Shown here: piece by piece, positions 7,708-16,476 of the stretch
How positions within the stretch are numbered: the first letter of the stretch is position 1
Layout: each line of letters begins with the position of its first letter
Origin: Xylophilus sp. ASV27
Lineage (GTDB): Bacteria > Pseudomonadota > Gammaproteobacteria > Burkholderiales > Burkholderiaceae_C
Reading direction: 5' to 3'
DNA: 33,417 nucleotides
Assembly (NCBI RefSeq): GCF_016428875.1
Contig: NZ_JAELTO010000043.1
Coordinates: 1-33,417, forward strand
Notes under the pieces: generated by a model
Databases searched by the model: none
Seen by the model: only the letters and a program-made list of their open reading frames with translations
What the model was told of the DNA's origin: nothing
Made by a program: the position numbers and the translations under genes

Positions 7708-10302
7708 ATGAATACCGCCTACCGCAAACCCCTGCCGGGCACGGCGCTGGACTATTTCGATGCGCGCGAAGCCGTCGATGCGATCCAGCCCGGAGCCTAT
7801 GACAAGCTTCCCTACACCTCCCGGGTCCATGCCGAGAACCTGGTGCGCCGCTGCGATCCGACCCTGCTGGCGCAATCGCTGCGCCAGTTGATCGAGCGCA
7901 GGCGCGACCTGGACTTCCCGTGGTTTCCCGCGCGCGTCGTGTGCCACGACATTCTGGGCCAGACGGCCCTGGTCGACCTGGCGGGCCTGCGCGACGCCAT
8001 CGCCGACATGGGCGGCGACCCGGCCAAGGTCAACCCGGTGGTGCAGACCCAGTTGATCGTGGACCACTCGCTGGCTGTGGAATTCGCCGGCTTCGACCCG
8101 GATGCCTTCGCCAAGAACCGGGCCATCGAAGACCGCCGCAACGAGGACCGCTTCCACTTCATCGAGTGGTGCCAGAAGGCGTTCAAGAACGTCGAGGTGA
8201 TCCCGCCGGGCAACGGCATCATGCACCAGATCAACCTGGAGCGGATGTCCCCGGTGGTGCATGCCAAGGACGGCGTGGCCTTCCCCGACACGCTGGTCGG
8301 CACCGACAGCCACACGCCGCACGTGGACGCGCTGGGCGTGATCGCCATCGGCGTGGGCGGGCTCGAGGCCGAAAGCGTGATGCTGGGCCGTGCCTCGTGG
8401 ATGCGCCTGCCCGACATCGTCGGCATGGAGCTCACCGGCCGGCCGCAGCCCGGCATCACCGCGACCGACGTGGTGCTGGCGCTGACCGAATTCCTGCGCA
8501 AGCAGAAGGTGGTGGGCGCCTACCTGGAGTTCTTCGGCGAAGGCGCGCGCGCGCTGACCCTGGGCGACCGCGCCACCATCTCCAACATGACGCCGGAGTT
8601 CGGCGCCACGGCGGCGATGTTCTCCATCGACCCGATGACCATCGACTACCTGCGCCTGACCGGGCGCGAGGACGAGCAGGTCCGGCTGGTCGAGCTCTAC
8701 GCCCGGCAGGCCGGCCTGTGGTCCGACGCGTTGGCCACGGCCGAATACGAGCGGGTGCTGCGCTTCGACCTGTCCAGCGTCGTGCGCAACATGGCCGGCC
8801 CGTCCAACCCGCACAGGCGGCTGCCGACCTCCGAGCTGGCCGCGCGCGGCATCGCCGCTCCGTGGCAGGAGGTGCCCGGCCAGATGCCCGATGGCGCCGT
8901 GATCATCGCCGCCATCACCAGCTGCACCAACACCAGCAACCCGCGCAACGTCATCGCCGCCGGCCTGCTGGCGCGCAACGCCAATGCGCGCGGCCTGCTG
9001 CGCAAGCCCTGGGTCAAGACCTCGCTCGCGCCCGGCTCCAAGGCGGTGCAGCTGTACCTGGAGGAGGCCGGCCTGCTGCCCGAGCTGGAGAAGTTGGGCT
9101 TTGGCATCGTCGCCTTCGCCTGCACCACCTGCAACGGCATGTCCGGCGCGCTGGACCCTGCGATCCAGCAGGAGATCATCGAGCGCGACCTGTACGCCAC
9201 CGCCGTGCTGTCGGGCAACCGCAACTTCGACGGCCGCATCCACCCGTATGCCAAGCAGGCCTTCCTGGCCTCGCCGCCGCTGGTGGTGGCCTATGCGATC
9301 GCCGGCACGGTGCGCTTCGACATCGAGAAGGACGTGCTCGGCACCGACGCCTCGGGCCAGCCCGTGACCCTGAAGGACCTCTGGCCGAGCGACGAGGAGA
9401 TCGACGCCATCGTCGCCAGCAGCGTCAAGCCCGAGCACTTCCGCCGCGTCTACGACCCGATGTTCAAGATCGGCGTGGCGAGCAGCGAGAAGATCAGCCC
9501 GCTGTACGCGTGGCGCCCGCAGAGCACCTACATCCGCCGCCCGCCCTACTGGGAAGGCGCGCTGGCCGGCGAGCGCACGCTGCGCGGCCTGCGCCCGCTG
9601 GCCCTGCTGCCCGACAACATCACCACCGACCACCTGTCGCCCTCCAACGCCATCCTGCCGGACAGCGCCGCCGGCGAATACCTGCACAGGATGGGCCTGC
9701 CCGAGGAGGACTTCAACTCCTACGCCACGCACCGCGGCGACCACCTGACCGCGCAGCGCGCGACCTTTGCCAACCCGCAGCTGGTCAACGAGATGGCCGT
9801 GGTCGACGGCAAGGTGCAGAAGGGTTCGCTGACCCGGCTCGAGCCCGAAGGCCGGGTGGTGCGCATGTGGGAAGGCATCGAGGCCTACATGCAGCGCCGC
9901 CAGCCGCTGATCATCATCGCCGGCGCCGACTACGGCCAAGGCAGCTCGCGCGATTGGGCGGCCAAGGGCGTGCGGCTGGCGGGCGTGGAGGCGATCGCGG
10001 CCGAGGGCTTCGAGCGCATCCACCGCACCAACCTCATCGGCATGGGCGTGCTGCCGCTCGAATTCAAGCCCGGCACGAACCGGCTGACGCTGGGCCTGGA
10101 CGGCACCGAGACCTACGACGTCGTGGGCGAGCGCCGCCCGCGCGCCGACCTGACGCTGGTGGTCCGGCGCAGGAACGGCGAGTGCATCGAGGTGCCCATG
10201 ACCTGCCGCCTCGACACGGCCGAGGAGGTCTCGATCTACGAGGCCGGCGGCGTGCTGCAGCGCTTCGCGCAGGACTTTCTCGCCACTTCGGAGGCCGCCT
10301 GA
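7708..10302 (+). CDS. acnD: Fe/S-dependent 2-methylcitrate dehydratase AcnD
   Basis: 864 residues, an aconitase-superfamily enzyme of the AcnD type. It dehydrates 2-methylcitrate to 2-methyl-trans-aconitate, which PrpF then isomerises. The [4Fe-4S] ligands are C406 (SCTNTSNPRN) and C472 and C475 (CTTCNGMSG). The C-terminal swivel domain carries GADYGQGSSRDWAAKG and the conserved ending EVSIYEAGGVLQRFAQDFL. The AcnD identity, rather than AcnA or PrpD, rests on these motifs and on the adjacent prpF, since the two are always a functional pair. Its stop codon overlaps the prpF start by one base. No strong ribosome binding site is visible before the ATG. Confidence 0.96.
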   Translation: MNTAYRKPLPGTALDYFDAREAVDAIQPGAYDKLPYTSRVHAENLVRRCDPTLLAQSLRQLIERRRDLDFPWFPARVVCHDILGQTALVDLAGLRDAIADMGGDPAKVNPVVQTQLIVDHSLAVEFAGFDPDAFAKNRAIEDRRNEDRFHFIEWCQKAFKNVEVIPPGNGIMHQINLERMSPVVHAKDGVAFPDTLVGTDSHTPHVDALGVIAIGVGGLEAESVMLGRASWMRLPDIVGMELTGRPQPGITATDVVLALTEFLRKQKVVGAYLEFFGEGARALTLGDRATISNMTPEFGATAAMFSIDPMTIDYLRLTGREDEQVRLVELYARQAGLWSDALATAEYERVLRFDLSSVVRNMAGPSNPHRRLPTSELAARGIAAPWQEVPGQMPDGAVIIAAITSCTNTSNPRNVIAAGLLARNANARGLLRKPWVKTSLAPGSKAVQLYLEEAGLLPELEKLGFGIVAFACTTCNGMSGALDPAIQQEIIERDLYATAVLSGNRNFDGRIHPYAKQAFLASPPLVVAYAIAGTVRFDIEKDVLGTDASGQPVTLKDLWPSDEEIDAIVASSVKPEHFRRVYDPMFKIGVASSEKISPLYAWRPQSTYIRRPPYWEGALAGERTLRGLRPLALLPDNITTDHLSPSNAILPDSAAGEYLHRMGLPEEDFNSYATHRGDHLTAQRATFANPQLVNEMAVVDGKVQKGSLTRLEPEGRVVRMWEGIEAYMQRRQPLIIIAGADYGQGSSRDWAAKGVRLAGVEAIAAEGFERIHRTNLIGMGVLPLEFKPGTNRLTLGLDGTETYDVVGERRPRADLTLVVRRRNGECIEVPMTCRLDTAEEVSIYEAGGVLQRFAQDFLATSEAA

Positions 10303-11495
10303 TGCCACACGCTCCACAGATCAGGGTCCGCGCCACCTACCTGCGCGGCGGCACCAGCAAGGGCGTGTTCTTCCGCCTGCAGGACCTGCCTGAAGCCGCG
10401 CAGGCGCCCGGCCCTGCGCGCGATGCGCTGCTGCTGCGCGTGATCGGCAGCCCCGACCCGTACGGCAAGCAGATCGACGGCATGGGCGCGGCCACCTCCA
10501 GCACCAGCAAGACGGTGATCGTCTCGCGCAGCAGCCGCCCCGGCCACGACGTGGACTACCTGTTCGGCCAGGTCTCCATCGACCAGCCCTTCGTGGACTG
10601 GAGCGGCAACTGCGGCAACCTGTCGGCGGCCGTCGGGCCGTTCGCGATCCAGTCCGGGCTGCTCGATGCCGAGCGCGTGCCGCAGGACGGCCACGCCACC
10701 GTGCGCATCTGGCAGGCCAACATCGGCAAGACCATCGTCGCGCACGTGCCGATCTCCGGCGGCGCGGTGCAGGAGACCGGAGACTTCGAGCTCGACGGCG
10801 TGACCTTTCCCGCGGCCGAGGTGCAGCTCGAATTCCTCGACCCGGCCGACGAGGGTGACGGCGAAGGCGGCGGTGCCATGTTCCCCACCGGCCGGGTGGT
10901 GGACCCACTCGAAGTGCCCGGCCTCGGCACGCTGCAGGCGACGCTGATCAACGCCGGCATCCCGACCATCTTCGTCAACGCCCAGGCCATCGGCTACACC
11001 GGCACCGAGCTGCAGGACGCGATCAACGGCGACGCCAAGGCGCTGGCGATGTTCGAGGCCATCCGCGCCCATGGCGCCCTGCGCATGGGCCTGATCCAGA
11101 ACATCGACGAAGCGGCGCGGCGCCAGCACACGCCCAAGGTGGCCTTCGTCGCCCCTCCCGCGGGCTACACCGCTTCCAGCGGCAAGGCCGTGGCCGCAGG
11201 CGACGTGGACCTGCTGGTGCGCGCGATGTCGATGGGCAAGCTGCACCACGCCATGATGGGCACGGCGGCCGTCGCCATCGGCACCGCCGCGGCGGTGCCC
11301 GGCACGCTGGTCAACCTGGCGGCGGGCGGCGGCAAGCGCAGCGCGGTGCGCTTCGGCCACCCGTCGGGCACCCTGCGCGTGGGGGCCGAGGCGACGCAGG
11401 TCGATGGCCAGTGGGTGGTCACCAAGGCCTTGATGAGCCGCAGCGCGCGGCTGCTGATGGAAGGCTGGGTGCGCGTGCCGGGCGACAGCTTCTGA
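10302..11495 (+). CDS. prpF: 2-Methylaconitate cis-trans isomerase PrpF
   Basis: 397 residues. PrpF belongs to the diaminopimelate-epimerase-like fold and converts the trans-methylaconitate made by AcnD into the cis form used for 2-methylisocitrate formation. The N-terminal RATYLRGGTSKGVFF and the DWSGNCGNLSAAVGPFAI segment (active-site cysteine region) are typical of the family; the late GKLHHAMMGTAAVAIGTAAAVPGTLVNL also matches. The start ATG at 10302 overlaps the acnD stop as TGATG, so translation is coupled. It is the last gene of the operon; a repeat and a terminator hairpin follow. The lyase PrpB that would complete the pathway is not in this window. Confidence 0.96.
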   Translation: MPHAPQIRVRATYLRGGTSKGVFFRLQDLPEAAQAPGPARDALLLRVIGSPDPYGKQIDGMGAATSSTSKTVIVSRSSRPGHDVDYLFGQVSIDQPFVDWSGNCGNLSAAVGPFAIQSGLLDAERVPQDGHATVRIWQANIGKTIVAHVPISGGAVQETGDFELDGVTFPAAEVQLEFLDPADEGDGEGGGAMFPTGRVVDPLEVPGLGTLQATLINAGIPTIFVNAQAIGYTGTELQDAINGDAKALAMFEAIRAHGALRMGLIQNIDEAARRQHTPKVAFVAPPAGYTASSGKAVAAGDVDLLVRAMSMGKLHHAMMGTAAVAIGTAAAVPGTLVNLAAGGGKRSAVRFGHPSGTLRVGAEATQVDGQWVVTKALMSRSARLLMEGWVRVPGDSF

Positions 11496-11561
11496 GGCAG
11501 CGTGGCCCTGGCCTCGTTGGGAGCCACCGGGCCCAGTCCCGGTGTCCCTCCATGGTGTATT

Positions 11562-11604
11562 TGCTATTAAATTAATAGCATATAGCCCAGGAATTACCTG
11601 GGCT
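11562..11604. repeat. Compound palindromic intergenic repeat, copy 1
   Basis: Two perfect inverted repeats lie side by side: TGCTATTAA-A-TTAATAGCA (11562-11580) and AGCCCAGG-AATTA-CCTGGGCT (11584-11604). The second palindrome recurs exactly in its arms at 21334-21354. I recall similar AT-rich GCTATTA palindromes between genes in Comamonadaceae. It lies 66 bp after the prpF stop. Confidence 0.75.
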
Positions 11605-11629
11605 GCAGCCATTTTTCTTGAAAAAAAAC

Positions 11630-11647
11630 GCCGCAAACGCGGCTTTT
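11630..11647. terminator. Bidirectional rho-independent terminator
   Basis: The stem GCCGC (11630-11634) pairs with GCGGC (11639-11643), with an AAAC loop. On the plus strand TTTT follows. On the minus strand the stem is followed by a run of eight T (AAAAAAAA at 11621-11628 on the plus strand). It fits the end of the DUF2158 gene best and can also serve the prpF operon. Confidence 0.65.
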
Positions 11648-11663
11648 GAGGCGCGCAGCGCGC

Positions 11664-11840
11664 TCAGGGGGCGTCGGACGTCTTCTCCAGTGCCTCGGGC
11701 GGGAATTCGCTCCAGCGCAGCTCGCCTTCCGGGTTGAACCAGGTGCCCGTGATGCCGCCGCCTTCGCGGATATAGGTCACCGTCATCCTCGGCCCGCCGC
11801 TCTTCAACTCGACCACATCGCCGTTCTCGAACTTCGCCAT
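11664..11840 (-). CDS. Small DUF2158 (YodC-type) protein
   Basis: A 58-residue gene. The protein begins MAKFENGDVVELKSGGPRMT and continues with a TGTWFNPEGELRWSEFPPEAL segment. The pattern G-D-V-V-x-L-K-S-G-G-P-x-M-T-V followed by W-F and a closing F-P-x-x-A-L is that of the small DUF2158/YodC family, whose function is unknown. A good ribosome binding site (AAGGA) stands before the ATG at 11840. It is on its own between the convergent prp operon and the ccm operon and is followed by a strong terminator. It may be transcribed from its own promoter or by read-through from ccmI, 82 bp upstream. Confidence 0.85.
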   Translation of the reverse strand: MAKFENGDVVELKSGGPRMTVTYIREGGGITGTWFNPEGELRWSEFPPEALEKTSDAP

Positions 11841-11922
11841 ATTTTTCCTTCACGCCACAAGCGGCAGGCAGGCATCTGGGGGCGAAGGGCGGGAATGCAA
11901 GGCTCGGGGCCCGGCGCCGCCT

Positions 11923-12768
11923 TTACGGTTGCGCCGACGAGATCCGTATCCGGATGTCGTCGCGCCCGGCCTCGACCGTGGCGGACTCCCCGCGCAGGTC
12001 GCCCGATTGGGGCATGGCCTCGCCGCTGCGGGAGACGCGGGCGGTGACGACCAGGCGCGCGACGTCCGACAGGCTCCTGCCCCCGCTCATCGGCGTCGAG
12101 CCGTCGAGCTTGAAATGCAGCGGCCATTGCGCCGCGTTGTAGCGCGCCGCGGCAATCGGCATGCCGGCGCCGCCCACCTCGCGCGCGAAGACGAAGACCG
12201 TGTCGCCCGGCCGCACCGACGCGGCCAGTTCGGGCGCGAGGGTGATGGTGCCGCTCACGGTGTCGGCGTAGTGCGAAGCCCCCTGCCCGGCCCGCAGCGC
12301 GCTCTGCACCTGGGCCTGCTCGGCTCGCAGGGCGGCGTCGTGGGGCGCAAGTTCGATCGCCAGCGCATAGGCCCGGTTCGCGCTGTCGTAGCGCTGGATC
12401 GATGCATAGGAGCGCGCCACCAGCGCCCAGCCGGCCGCGTCGATGGTGCCGGGCGCCTGTCCCTGCATGCGGCCGACCATGCCGTCGAGCATCGCCTGCA
12501 CCGCCTCGGCCGAGGGTTCGCTGGCTAGCGGGTCCGGTGGCGCCGGGGCGAGGGCCGCGCCTGCTTCCGGCTCCGCGACCCGCACCGCGTCGATGTTGCC
12601 GAGGAATCCATAAAGGCCGAACGAGAACACCGCGATGCCGGCGGCGAGCCCGATGCGCGTGCGCCGCGACTGTGAGACGGCCGGCCCCGCCGCGGTCTGC
12701 GCGGGCCAGGACAGCATCAGCCAGGCGAGGGCGGCGAGGCTCGCGGAGGCGATCCAGAACGCGTTCAT
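11923..12768 (-). CDS. ccmI: Cytochrome c maturation protein CcmI
   Basis: 281 residues. CcmI presents apocytochrome c to the haem-ligation complex at the outer face of the inner membrane. Two membrane segments are visible (about 3-22 and 37-57), followed by a periplasmic part with TPR-like helices (AAGWALVARSYASIQRYDSANRAYALAIEL) and a C-terminal beta-rich domain (VSGTITLAPELAASVRPGDTVFVFA) known from CcmI/CycH. It is shorter than the roughly 400-residue gamma-proteobacterial versions and has little TPR repeat. The ATG at 12768 overlaps the ccmH stop (ATGA). It is the last gene of the operon. Family call firm. Confidence 0.9.
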   Translation of the reverse strand: MNAFWIASASLAALAWLMLSWPAQTAAGPAVSQSRRTRIGLAAGIAVFSFGLYGFLGNIDAVRVAEPEAGAALAPAPPDPLASEPSAEAVQAMLDGMVGRMQGQAPGTIDAAGWALVARSYASIQRYDSANRAYALAIELAPHDAALRAEQAQVQSALRAGQGASHYADTVSGTITLAPELAASVRPGDTVFVFAREVGGAGMPIAAARYNAAQWPLHFKLDGSTPMSGGRSLSDVARLVVTARVSRSGEAMPQSGDLRGESATVEAGRDDIRIRISSAQP

Positions 12769-13337
12769 GAGGCCTCCGGGCCGCGCGCATGGCGGCGAAC
12801 GATGCGCACCAGCGCGAACAAGGCGCCCGCGAACAGCGCAAAAGGCCCGAGCCAGAGCAGCGCCGTCCGCGCATTGAAGGCCGGCCGGTACAGCACGAAA
12901 TCCCCATAGCGCTCGACCATGTAGTCCTTGATCTGCTCGCTGCTGCGCCCCTGCGCCAGTTGCTGGCTGATCTGCGCGCGCAGATCCACCGCGAGCGCGG
13001 ACTGCGACGCGGCCAGCGTCTCGTTCTGGCAGACCAGGCAGCGCAGCTCCGCCGCGATCGACTGCACCCGCGCTTCGAGTTGCGGGTCGGCCGCCAGCGG
13101 CTGCGCCTCGTTGGCCAGCGCCGCGCAGGCGGCCAGCGCGCATGCAAGGCCCAGCAATATCCGCCTAAGGCAACGCTGAACAAGTCCCTCGCGTGTCGCG
13201 CATCCCTGCTGTGGGCGGTCTGCGGCGTTGCAAATCCTCGCCATAGCTGCGGCCATGGCTGCGGTTTGCGCCTTGCATCCCATCCCACACCAGGGCGCGC
13301 GCCACCACGCGGACTTATTCAGCGTTGCCCTAACCAT
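12765..13337 (-). CDS. ccmH: Cytochrome c maturation thiol-oxidoreductase CcmH, with a mobile-element-derived N-terminal extension
   Basis: 190 codons as it stands. The core is typical CcmH: a signal-peptide-like segment (RRILLGLACALAACAALA), the redox motif LRCLVCQN (C100, C103), a helical bundle and a C-terminal membrane anchor (ALLWLGPFALFAGALFALV). CcmH reduces the apocytochrome CxxCH thiols before haem ligation. Codons 4-58 come from a 161-bp inverted-repeat element plus its 4-bp duplication. Removing them restores MVRRILLGLACALAACAALA, a normal N-terminus of a 135-residue protein starting within the ccmG stop overlap. The insertion is in frame with no stop, so the gene is still open, but the signal peptide is now internal. 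Export may be impaired or may depend on initiation at an internal ATG (codon 28 or 32) or TTG (codon 61). Confidence 0.9.
   Translation of the reverse strand: MVRATLNKSAWWRAPWCGMGCKAQTAAMAAAMARICNAADRPQQGCATREGLVQRCLRRILLGLACALAACAALANEAQPLAADPQLEARVQSIAAELRCLVCQNETLAASQSALAVDLRAQISQQLAQGRSSEQIKDYMVERYGDFVLYRPAFNARTALLWLGPFALFAGALFALVRIVRRHARGPEAS
13169..13329. mobile_element. Miniature inverted-repeat element (IS5-like ends) inserted in ccmH
   Basis: 161 bp bounded by 19-bp inverted ends that match at 18 of 19 positions: GGCAACGCTGAACAAGTCC at the left (13169-13187) and the complement of GGACTTATTCAGCGTTGCC at the right (13311-13329). It is flanked by a 4-bp direct duplication CTAA (13165-13168 and 13330-13333). 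No transposase is encoded. The GAACAAGTCC inner end and the CTAA target match what I know of IS5 (ends in GAACAAGTCC, target YTAR), so a non-autonomous IS5-family derivative is likely. Confidence 0.85.
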
Positions 13338-13854
13338 CTAGCTTCCTCACCAGCGGCATCACGGTGTCGCGCAGGGTTTCGGGCGTGAGCGGGCCGATCA
13401 CCTTGTGGCGGATCACGCCCTGCTTGTCGATGACGAAGGTTTCGGGCACGCCGTAGACGCCGAAGTCGATGCCCACGAGCCCGTCGCGGTCCGACAGCGA
13501 GGCCACGTAGGGGTTGCCGAAGCGCTCGAGCCAGCGCAGCGCGTCGGCCGGTTCGTCCTTGTAATTCAGGCCGTAGACCGGTACCTCGCCGGTACGGGCG
13601 AAGTCGAGCACCACCGGGTGCTCCAGGCGGCAGGCCACGCACCACGAGGCCCAGACGTTCAGCAGCCAGACCTTGCCGCGCAGGTCCTGCAGGGAGAGCT
13701 TGCGGCCCGGCTGGGCCAGCACCGGCAGCGTGAAGCCGGGCGCCGCCTTGCCGATCAGGGGCGAGGGCACCTCACGCGGCTTCAGGGTCAGGCCGACCGC
13801 CATGAACGTGACCAGCACGCCCGCGACCAGCACGGGGATCGCGGCCAGCCTCAC
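13330..13854 (-). CDS. ccmG: Thiol:disulfide interchange protein CcmG (DsbE)
   Basis: 174 residues. CcmG is a membrane-anchored, periplasmic thioredoxin-like reductant that keeps CcmH or the apocytochrome reduced. A single N-terminal membrane anchor (about 3-23) leads into a thioredoxin fold with the active site WASWCVAC (C72, C75) and the cis-Pro loop GVYGVPETFVID, both characteristic of DsbE/CcmG. The start is the GTG at 13854, which overlaps the ccmF stop (GTGA) and has an AGGAGG ribosome binding site. Its stop TAG falls inside the 4-bp target duplication of the neighbouring miniature element, which therefore landed just behind the gene and left it intact. Confidence 0.95.
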   Translation of the reverse strand: MRLAAIPVLVAGVLVTFMAVGLTLKPREVPSPLIGKAAPGFTLPVLAQPGRKLSLQDLRGKVWLLNVWASWCVACRLEHPVVLDFARTGEVPVYGLNYKDEPADALRWLERFGNPYVASLSDRDGLVGIDFGVYGVPETFVIDKQGVIRHKVIGPLTPETLRDTVMPLVRKLDG

Positions 13855-15872
13855 GGCTGCCTCCTGCGCGCGACGAAGGCGGGCATCGGCTGCAGGGCCG
13901 GCCGCTGCGGCGCGGCCTCGGCACGCGCGCTGGCCGCGCTGCGCACCGCGCGCCGGCGCCGGTCGAGCATTGCCATCAGGCCGCCGAGCGCCATCAGCAC
14001 GCAGCCGCCCCAGATCCAGTTGACGAAGGGCTTGTAGTGAATGCGCATGCTCCACTGCATCGGACCGATCGGTTCGCCGAGCGACACGTACAGGTCGCGG
14101 GTGAAGTGGCGGTGGATCGCGGTCTCCGTCATCGGGGTGCGGGTGGCCAGGTAGAGCCGCCGCTCGGGCGACAGGGTGGTGAGCGCCTCGCCGTCGCGCG
14201 TGACCGCGATCGTGGCGCGCGCGGCCATGTAGTTGGGGCCGCGCTGCTCGCTCACCCCCTGGAAGCGAAAGCTGTAAGCGCCCAGCGTGACCGTGTCGCC
14301 CGGCCCCATGCGCACGTCGCGCTCCACGGAATAGCCGCCCACGATGGTGGCGCCGACGATGAACACCGCCACGCCGAAGTGGGCGCAGAGCATGCCGTAG
14401 TAGCTGCCGCTCTGCGCCGCGAGCCGTGCGCCCCACGCGCCGGCGGGGTGGCCGCGCAGCTTGCCGGCGAGGTTGAGCGCGCAGGTGCTCGCGATCCACG
14501 CCGCCAGCAGCATGCCGAAGCCGATCATCGGCGTCCAGCGGCCGAGCGCCAGCGGCGCGACGACGGCGCTCGCCGCGCTCACGCCCACGGCCCAGCGCAG
14601 GCGCCGCGCCAGATCTCCGACGCTGGCCTGCTGCCAGCGCGCCAGCGGGCCCACGCCCATCAGGAACAGCGCGGGCGCCATCAGCGGCACGAACACCGCC
14701 TCGAAGTAGGGCGGCCCGACCGACAGCTTGCCCAGGCCGAGCGCATCGATGACCAGCGGGTACAGCGTGCCCAGCGCCACCGCCGCGCAGGCCACCAGCA
14801 GCAGGGCGTTGTTGGCCAGCAGCATCGACTCGCGGGAGACCAGCTCGAAGCGCACCGAGGTTTCGAGCCGGGGCGCGCGCCAGGCAAAGAGCAGCAGCGC
14901 GCCGCCCGACACCAGTGCGAGAAACGCCAGGATGAACACGCCGCGCGTCGGGTCGGTGGCAAAGGCGTGCACCGAGCTGAGCACGCCCGAGCGGACCAGG
15001 AAGGTGCCCAGCAGGGACAGAGAGAAGGTGGCGATCGCGAGCAGCGCCGACCAGGCGCGGAAGGCGCCGCGCTTGTCGGTCACCGCCAACGAGTGGATCA
15101 GCGCGGTGCCGGCCATCCACGGCAGCAGCGAGGCGTTCTCGACCGGGTCCCAGAACCACCAGCCGCCCCAGCCGAGTTCGTAGTAGGCCCAGAAGCTGCC
15201 CAGCGCGATGCCGCAGGTGAGAAAGCACCAGGCCACCGTGGTCCAGGAGCGCGAGGCGCGCGCCCAGGCCGCGTCGAGCCGGCCCGACATCAGCGCCGCC
15301 ACGGCGAAGGCGAAGGCCACCACGAAGCCGACATAGCCCATGTAGAGCATCGGCGGATGGATCACCATGCCCGGGTCTTGCAGCAGGGGCGTGAGGTCCT
15401 GGCCTTCGGCTGCCGCCGGCAGCAGGCGCAGGAAGGGGTTGGAGGTCAGCAGCGTGAAGAGCAGGAAGCCGCAGCTCACCACGCCCATCACCCCCAGCAC
15501 GCGGGCGCGCATGGCCTCGTCCGACTCGCGCGCGAACAGCGCCACGGCCACCGTCCAGCCCGAGAGCACCAGCGTCCACAGCAGGATCGAGCCTTCGTGC
15601 CCACCCCAGACGGCCGTGAGGCGGTAGACCATGGGCAGCGCCGTGTTCGAGTTCTGCGCCACGTAGAGCACCGAGAAGTCGTTCAGTGCGAACGCCCGGG
15701 TCAGCGCCGCGTAGGCGATGGCGATGAAGAAGAACTGCGCCAGCGCCGCCGGCCGCGCCAGCGCCATCCATGCCGCGTTGCCGCGCGCCGCGCCGATCAG
15801 CGGCAGCGCGCCCTGCACCAGCGCCATGGCGAGCGCCAGCACCAGCGCGAAATGGCCGAGTTCGGGGATCAC
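13851..15872 (-). CDS. ccmF: Cytochrome c haem lyase subunit CcmF
   Basis: 673 residues, a large polytopic inner-membrane protein that takes haem from CcmE and attaches it to apocytochrome c. The haem-handling tryptophan motif [13 protein letters not shown] (WWFWD at 238-242) and the following [13 protein letters not shown] are clear, and the C-terminal periplasmic part has the [19 protein letters not shown] and [19 protein letters not shown] segments of the family. The start is the GTG at 15872, overlapping the ccmE stop as GTGA. Length and motifs are those of a complete gene. Confidence 0.97.
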   Translation of the reverse strand: MIPELGHFALVLALAMALVQGALPLIGAARGNAAWMALARPAALAQFFFIAIAYAALTRAFALNDFSVLYVAQNSNTALPMVYRLTAVWGGHEGSILLWTLVLSGWTVAVALFARESDEAMRARVLGVMGVVSCGFLLFTLLTSNPFLRLLPAAAEGQDLTPLLQDPGMVIHPPMLYMGYVGFVVAFAFAVAALMSGRLDAAWARASRSWTTVAWCFLTCGIALGSFWAYYELGWGGWWFWDPVENASLLPWMAGTALIHSLAVTDKRGAFRAWSALLAIATFSLSLLGTFLVRSGVLSSVHAFATDPTRGVFILAFLALVSGGALLLFAWRAPRLETSVRFELVSRESMLLANNALLLVACAAVALGTLYPLVIDALGLGKLSVGPPYFEAVFVPLMAPALFLMGVGPLARWQQASVGDLARRLRWAVGVSAASAVVAPLALGRWTPMIGFGMLLAAWIASTCALNLAGKLRGHPAGAWGARLAAQSGSYYGMLCAHFGVAVFIVGATIVGGYSVERDVRMGPGDTVTLGAYSFRFQGVSEQRGPNYMAARATIAVTRDGEALTTLSPERRLYLATRTPMTETAIHRHFTRDLYVSLGEPIGPMQWSMRIHYKPFVNWIWGGCVLMALGGLMAMLDRRRRAVRSAASARAEAAPQRPALQPMPAFVARRRQP

Positions 15873-16318
15873 GGCTCGGGCGCCCCCAGCTTGCCCTGGC
15901 GCGCCTGCTCCAGCGCCCGCGCCGCCTCGGGCGGCATGTAGTTCTCGTCGTGCTTGGCCAGCACCTGGTCGGCGCGGAACACCCCGTCCGCGCCGAGCCG
16001 GCCCTGCGCCACCACGCCCTTGCCCTCGCGGAACAGGTCGGGCAGCAGGCCGGTGTAGACCACCGGCACCGCGCGGGCCAGGTCGGTCACGACGAAATGC
16101 ACGGTCAGATCCTGGCCGCTGCGCCGGATGCTGCCTTCCTCGACCAGGCCGCCGATGCGAAAGCCGCGCTCCAGCGGCGCCTCCTTGGCCACGACCTGCG
16201 ACGGACTGAAGAAGAAGACCAGGTTGCTGCGAAACGCGTTGAGCACCAGCGCACTGGCGATGCCCAGCGCCGAGAGGCCCGCGAGGATCGCCAGGCCGCG
16301 CCGGCTGCGGGCCTTCAC
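15869..16318 (-). CDS. ccmE: Periplasmic haem chaperone CcmE
   Basis: 149 residues. CcmE binds haem covalently and carries it from CcmC to CcmF. An N-terminal signal anchor (about 8-28) precedes a small beta-barrel domain. The covalent haem ligand H123 and the axial Tyr Y127 are present in [11 protein letters not shown], the family signature HDENYMP. The GTG at 16318 overlaps the ccmD stop (GTGA). Upstream in-frame codons do not resemble the family and were not included. Confidence 0.96.
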   Translation of the reverse strand: MKARSRRGLAILAGLSALGIASALVLNAFRSNLVFFFSPSQVVAKEAPLERGFRIGGLVEEGSIRRSGQDLTVHFVVTDLARAVPVVYTGLLPDLFREGKGVVAQGRLGADGVFRADQVLAKHDENYMPPEAARALEQARQGKLGAPEP

Positions 16319-16476
16319 GGGCCGTCTCCCGGCCGCGCCGCGGCCAGCGCGCGGCGGCGCGCGCGCAACTGCATCAGTTCGAGCAGCACGCTCAGCGCGC
16401 ACACGCCGAAGGAGCCCCACACATAGAGGCCGTAGCCTCCCATTGCGAGGAAGTCGTGCCAGCCGTTCCAGTTCAT
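16315..16476 (-). CDS. ccmD: Haem exporter protein CcmD
   Basis: 53 residues with a single membrane helix ([20 protein letters not shown]) and a basic cytoplasmic tail ([11 protein letters not shown]), the standard form of CcmD. It helps release holo-CcmE from the CcmABCD complex. Small and poorly conserved in sequence, but its size, topology and place between ccmC and ccmE make the call secure. The ATG at 16476 overlaps the ccmC stop (ATGA). Confidence 0.93.
   Translation of the reverse strand: MNWNGWHDFLAMGGYGLYVWGSFGVCALSVLLELMQLRARRRALAAARPGDGP

Noticed and set aside
7920-10301. Long plus-strand frame leading into prpF
   Set aside because: Only the part from 10302 resembles a protein family; the earlier part is a shifted-frame shadow of acnD.
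7534-10317. 927-codon open frame antisense to acnD
   Set aside because: High-GC codon bias leaves the opposite strand open; the peptide is rich in His, Arg, Gly and Ala without a fold, whereas acnD is unmistakable.
11572-11853. 93-codon minus-strand frame over the DUF2158 gene
   Set aside because: It is Arg-rich, runs into the terminator and repeat, and overlaps in another frame a small gene with a clear family match and ribosome binding site.
13854-15771. Apparent long frame joining sequence opposite ccmF to ccmG
   Set aside because: The upstream part is a shadow of ccmF; ccmG begins at the GTG at 13854, which has its own ribosome binding site.
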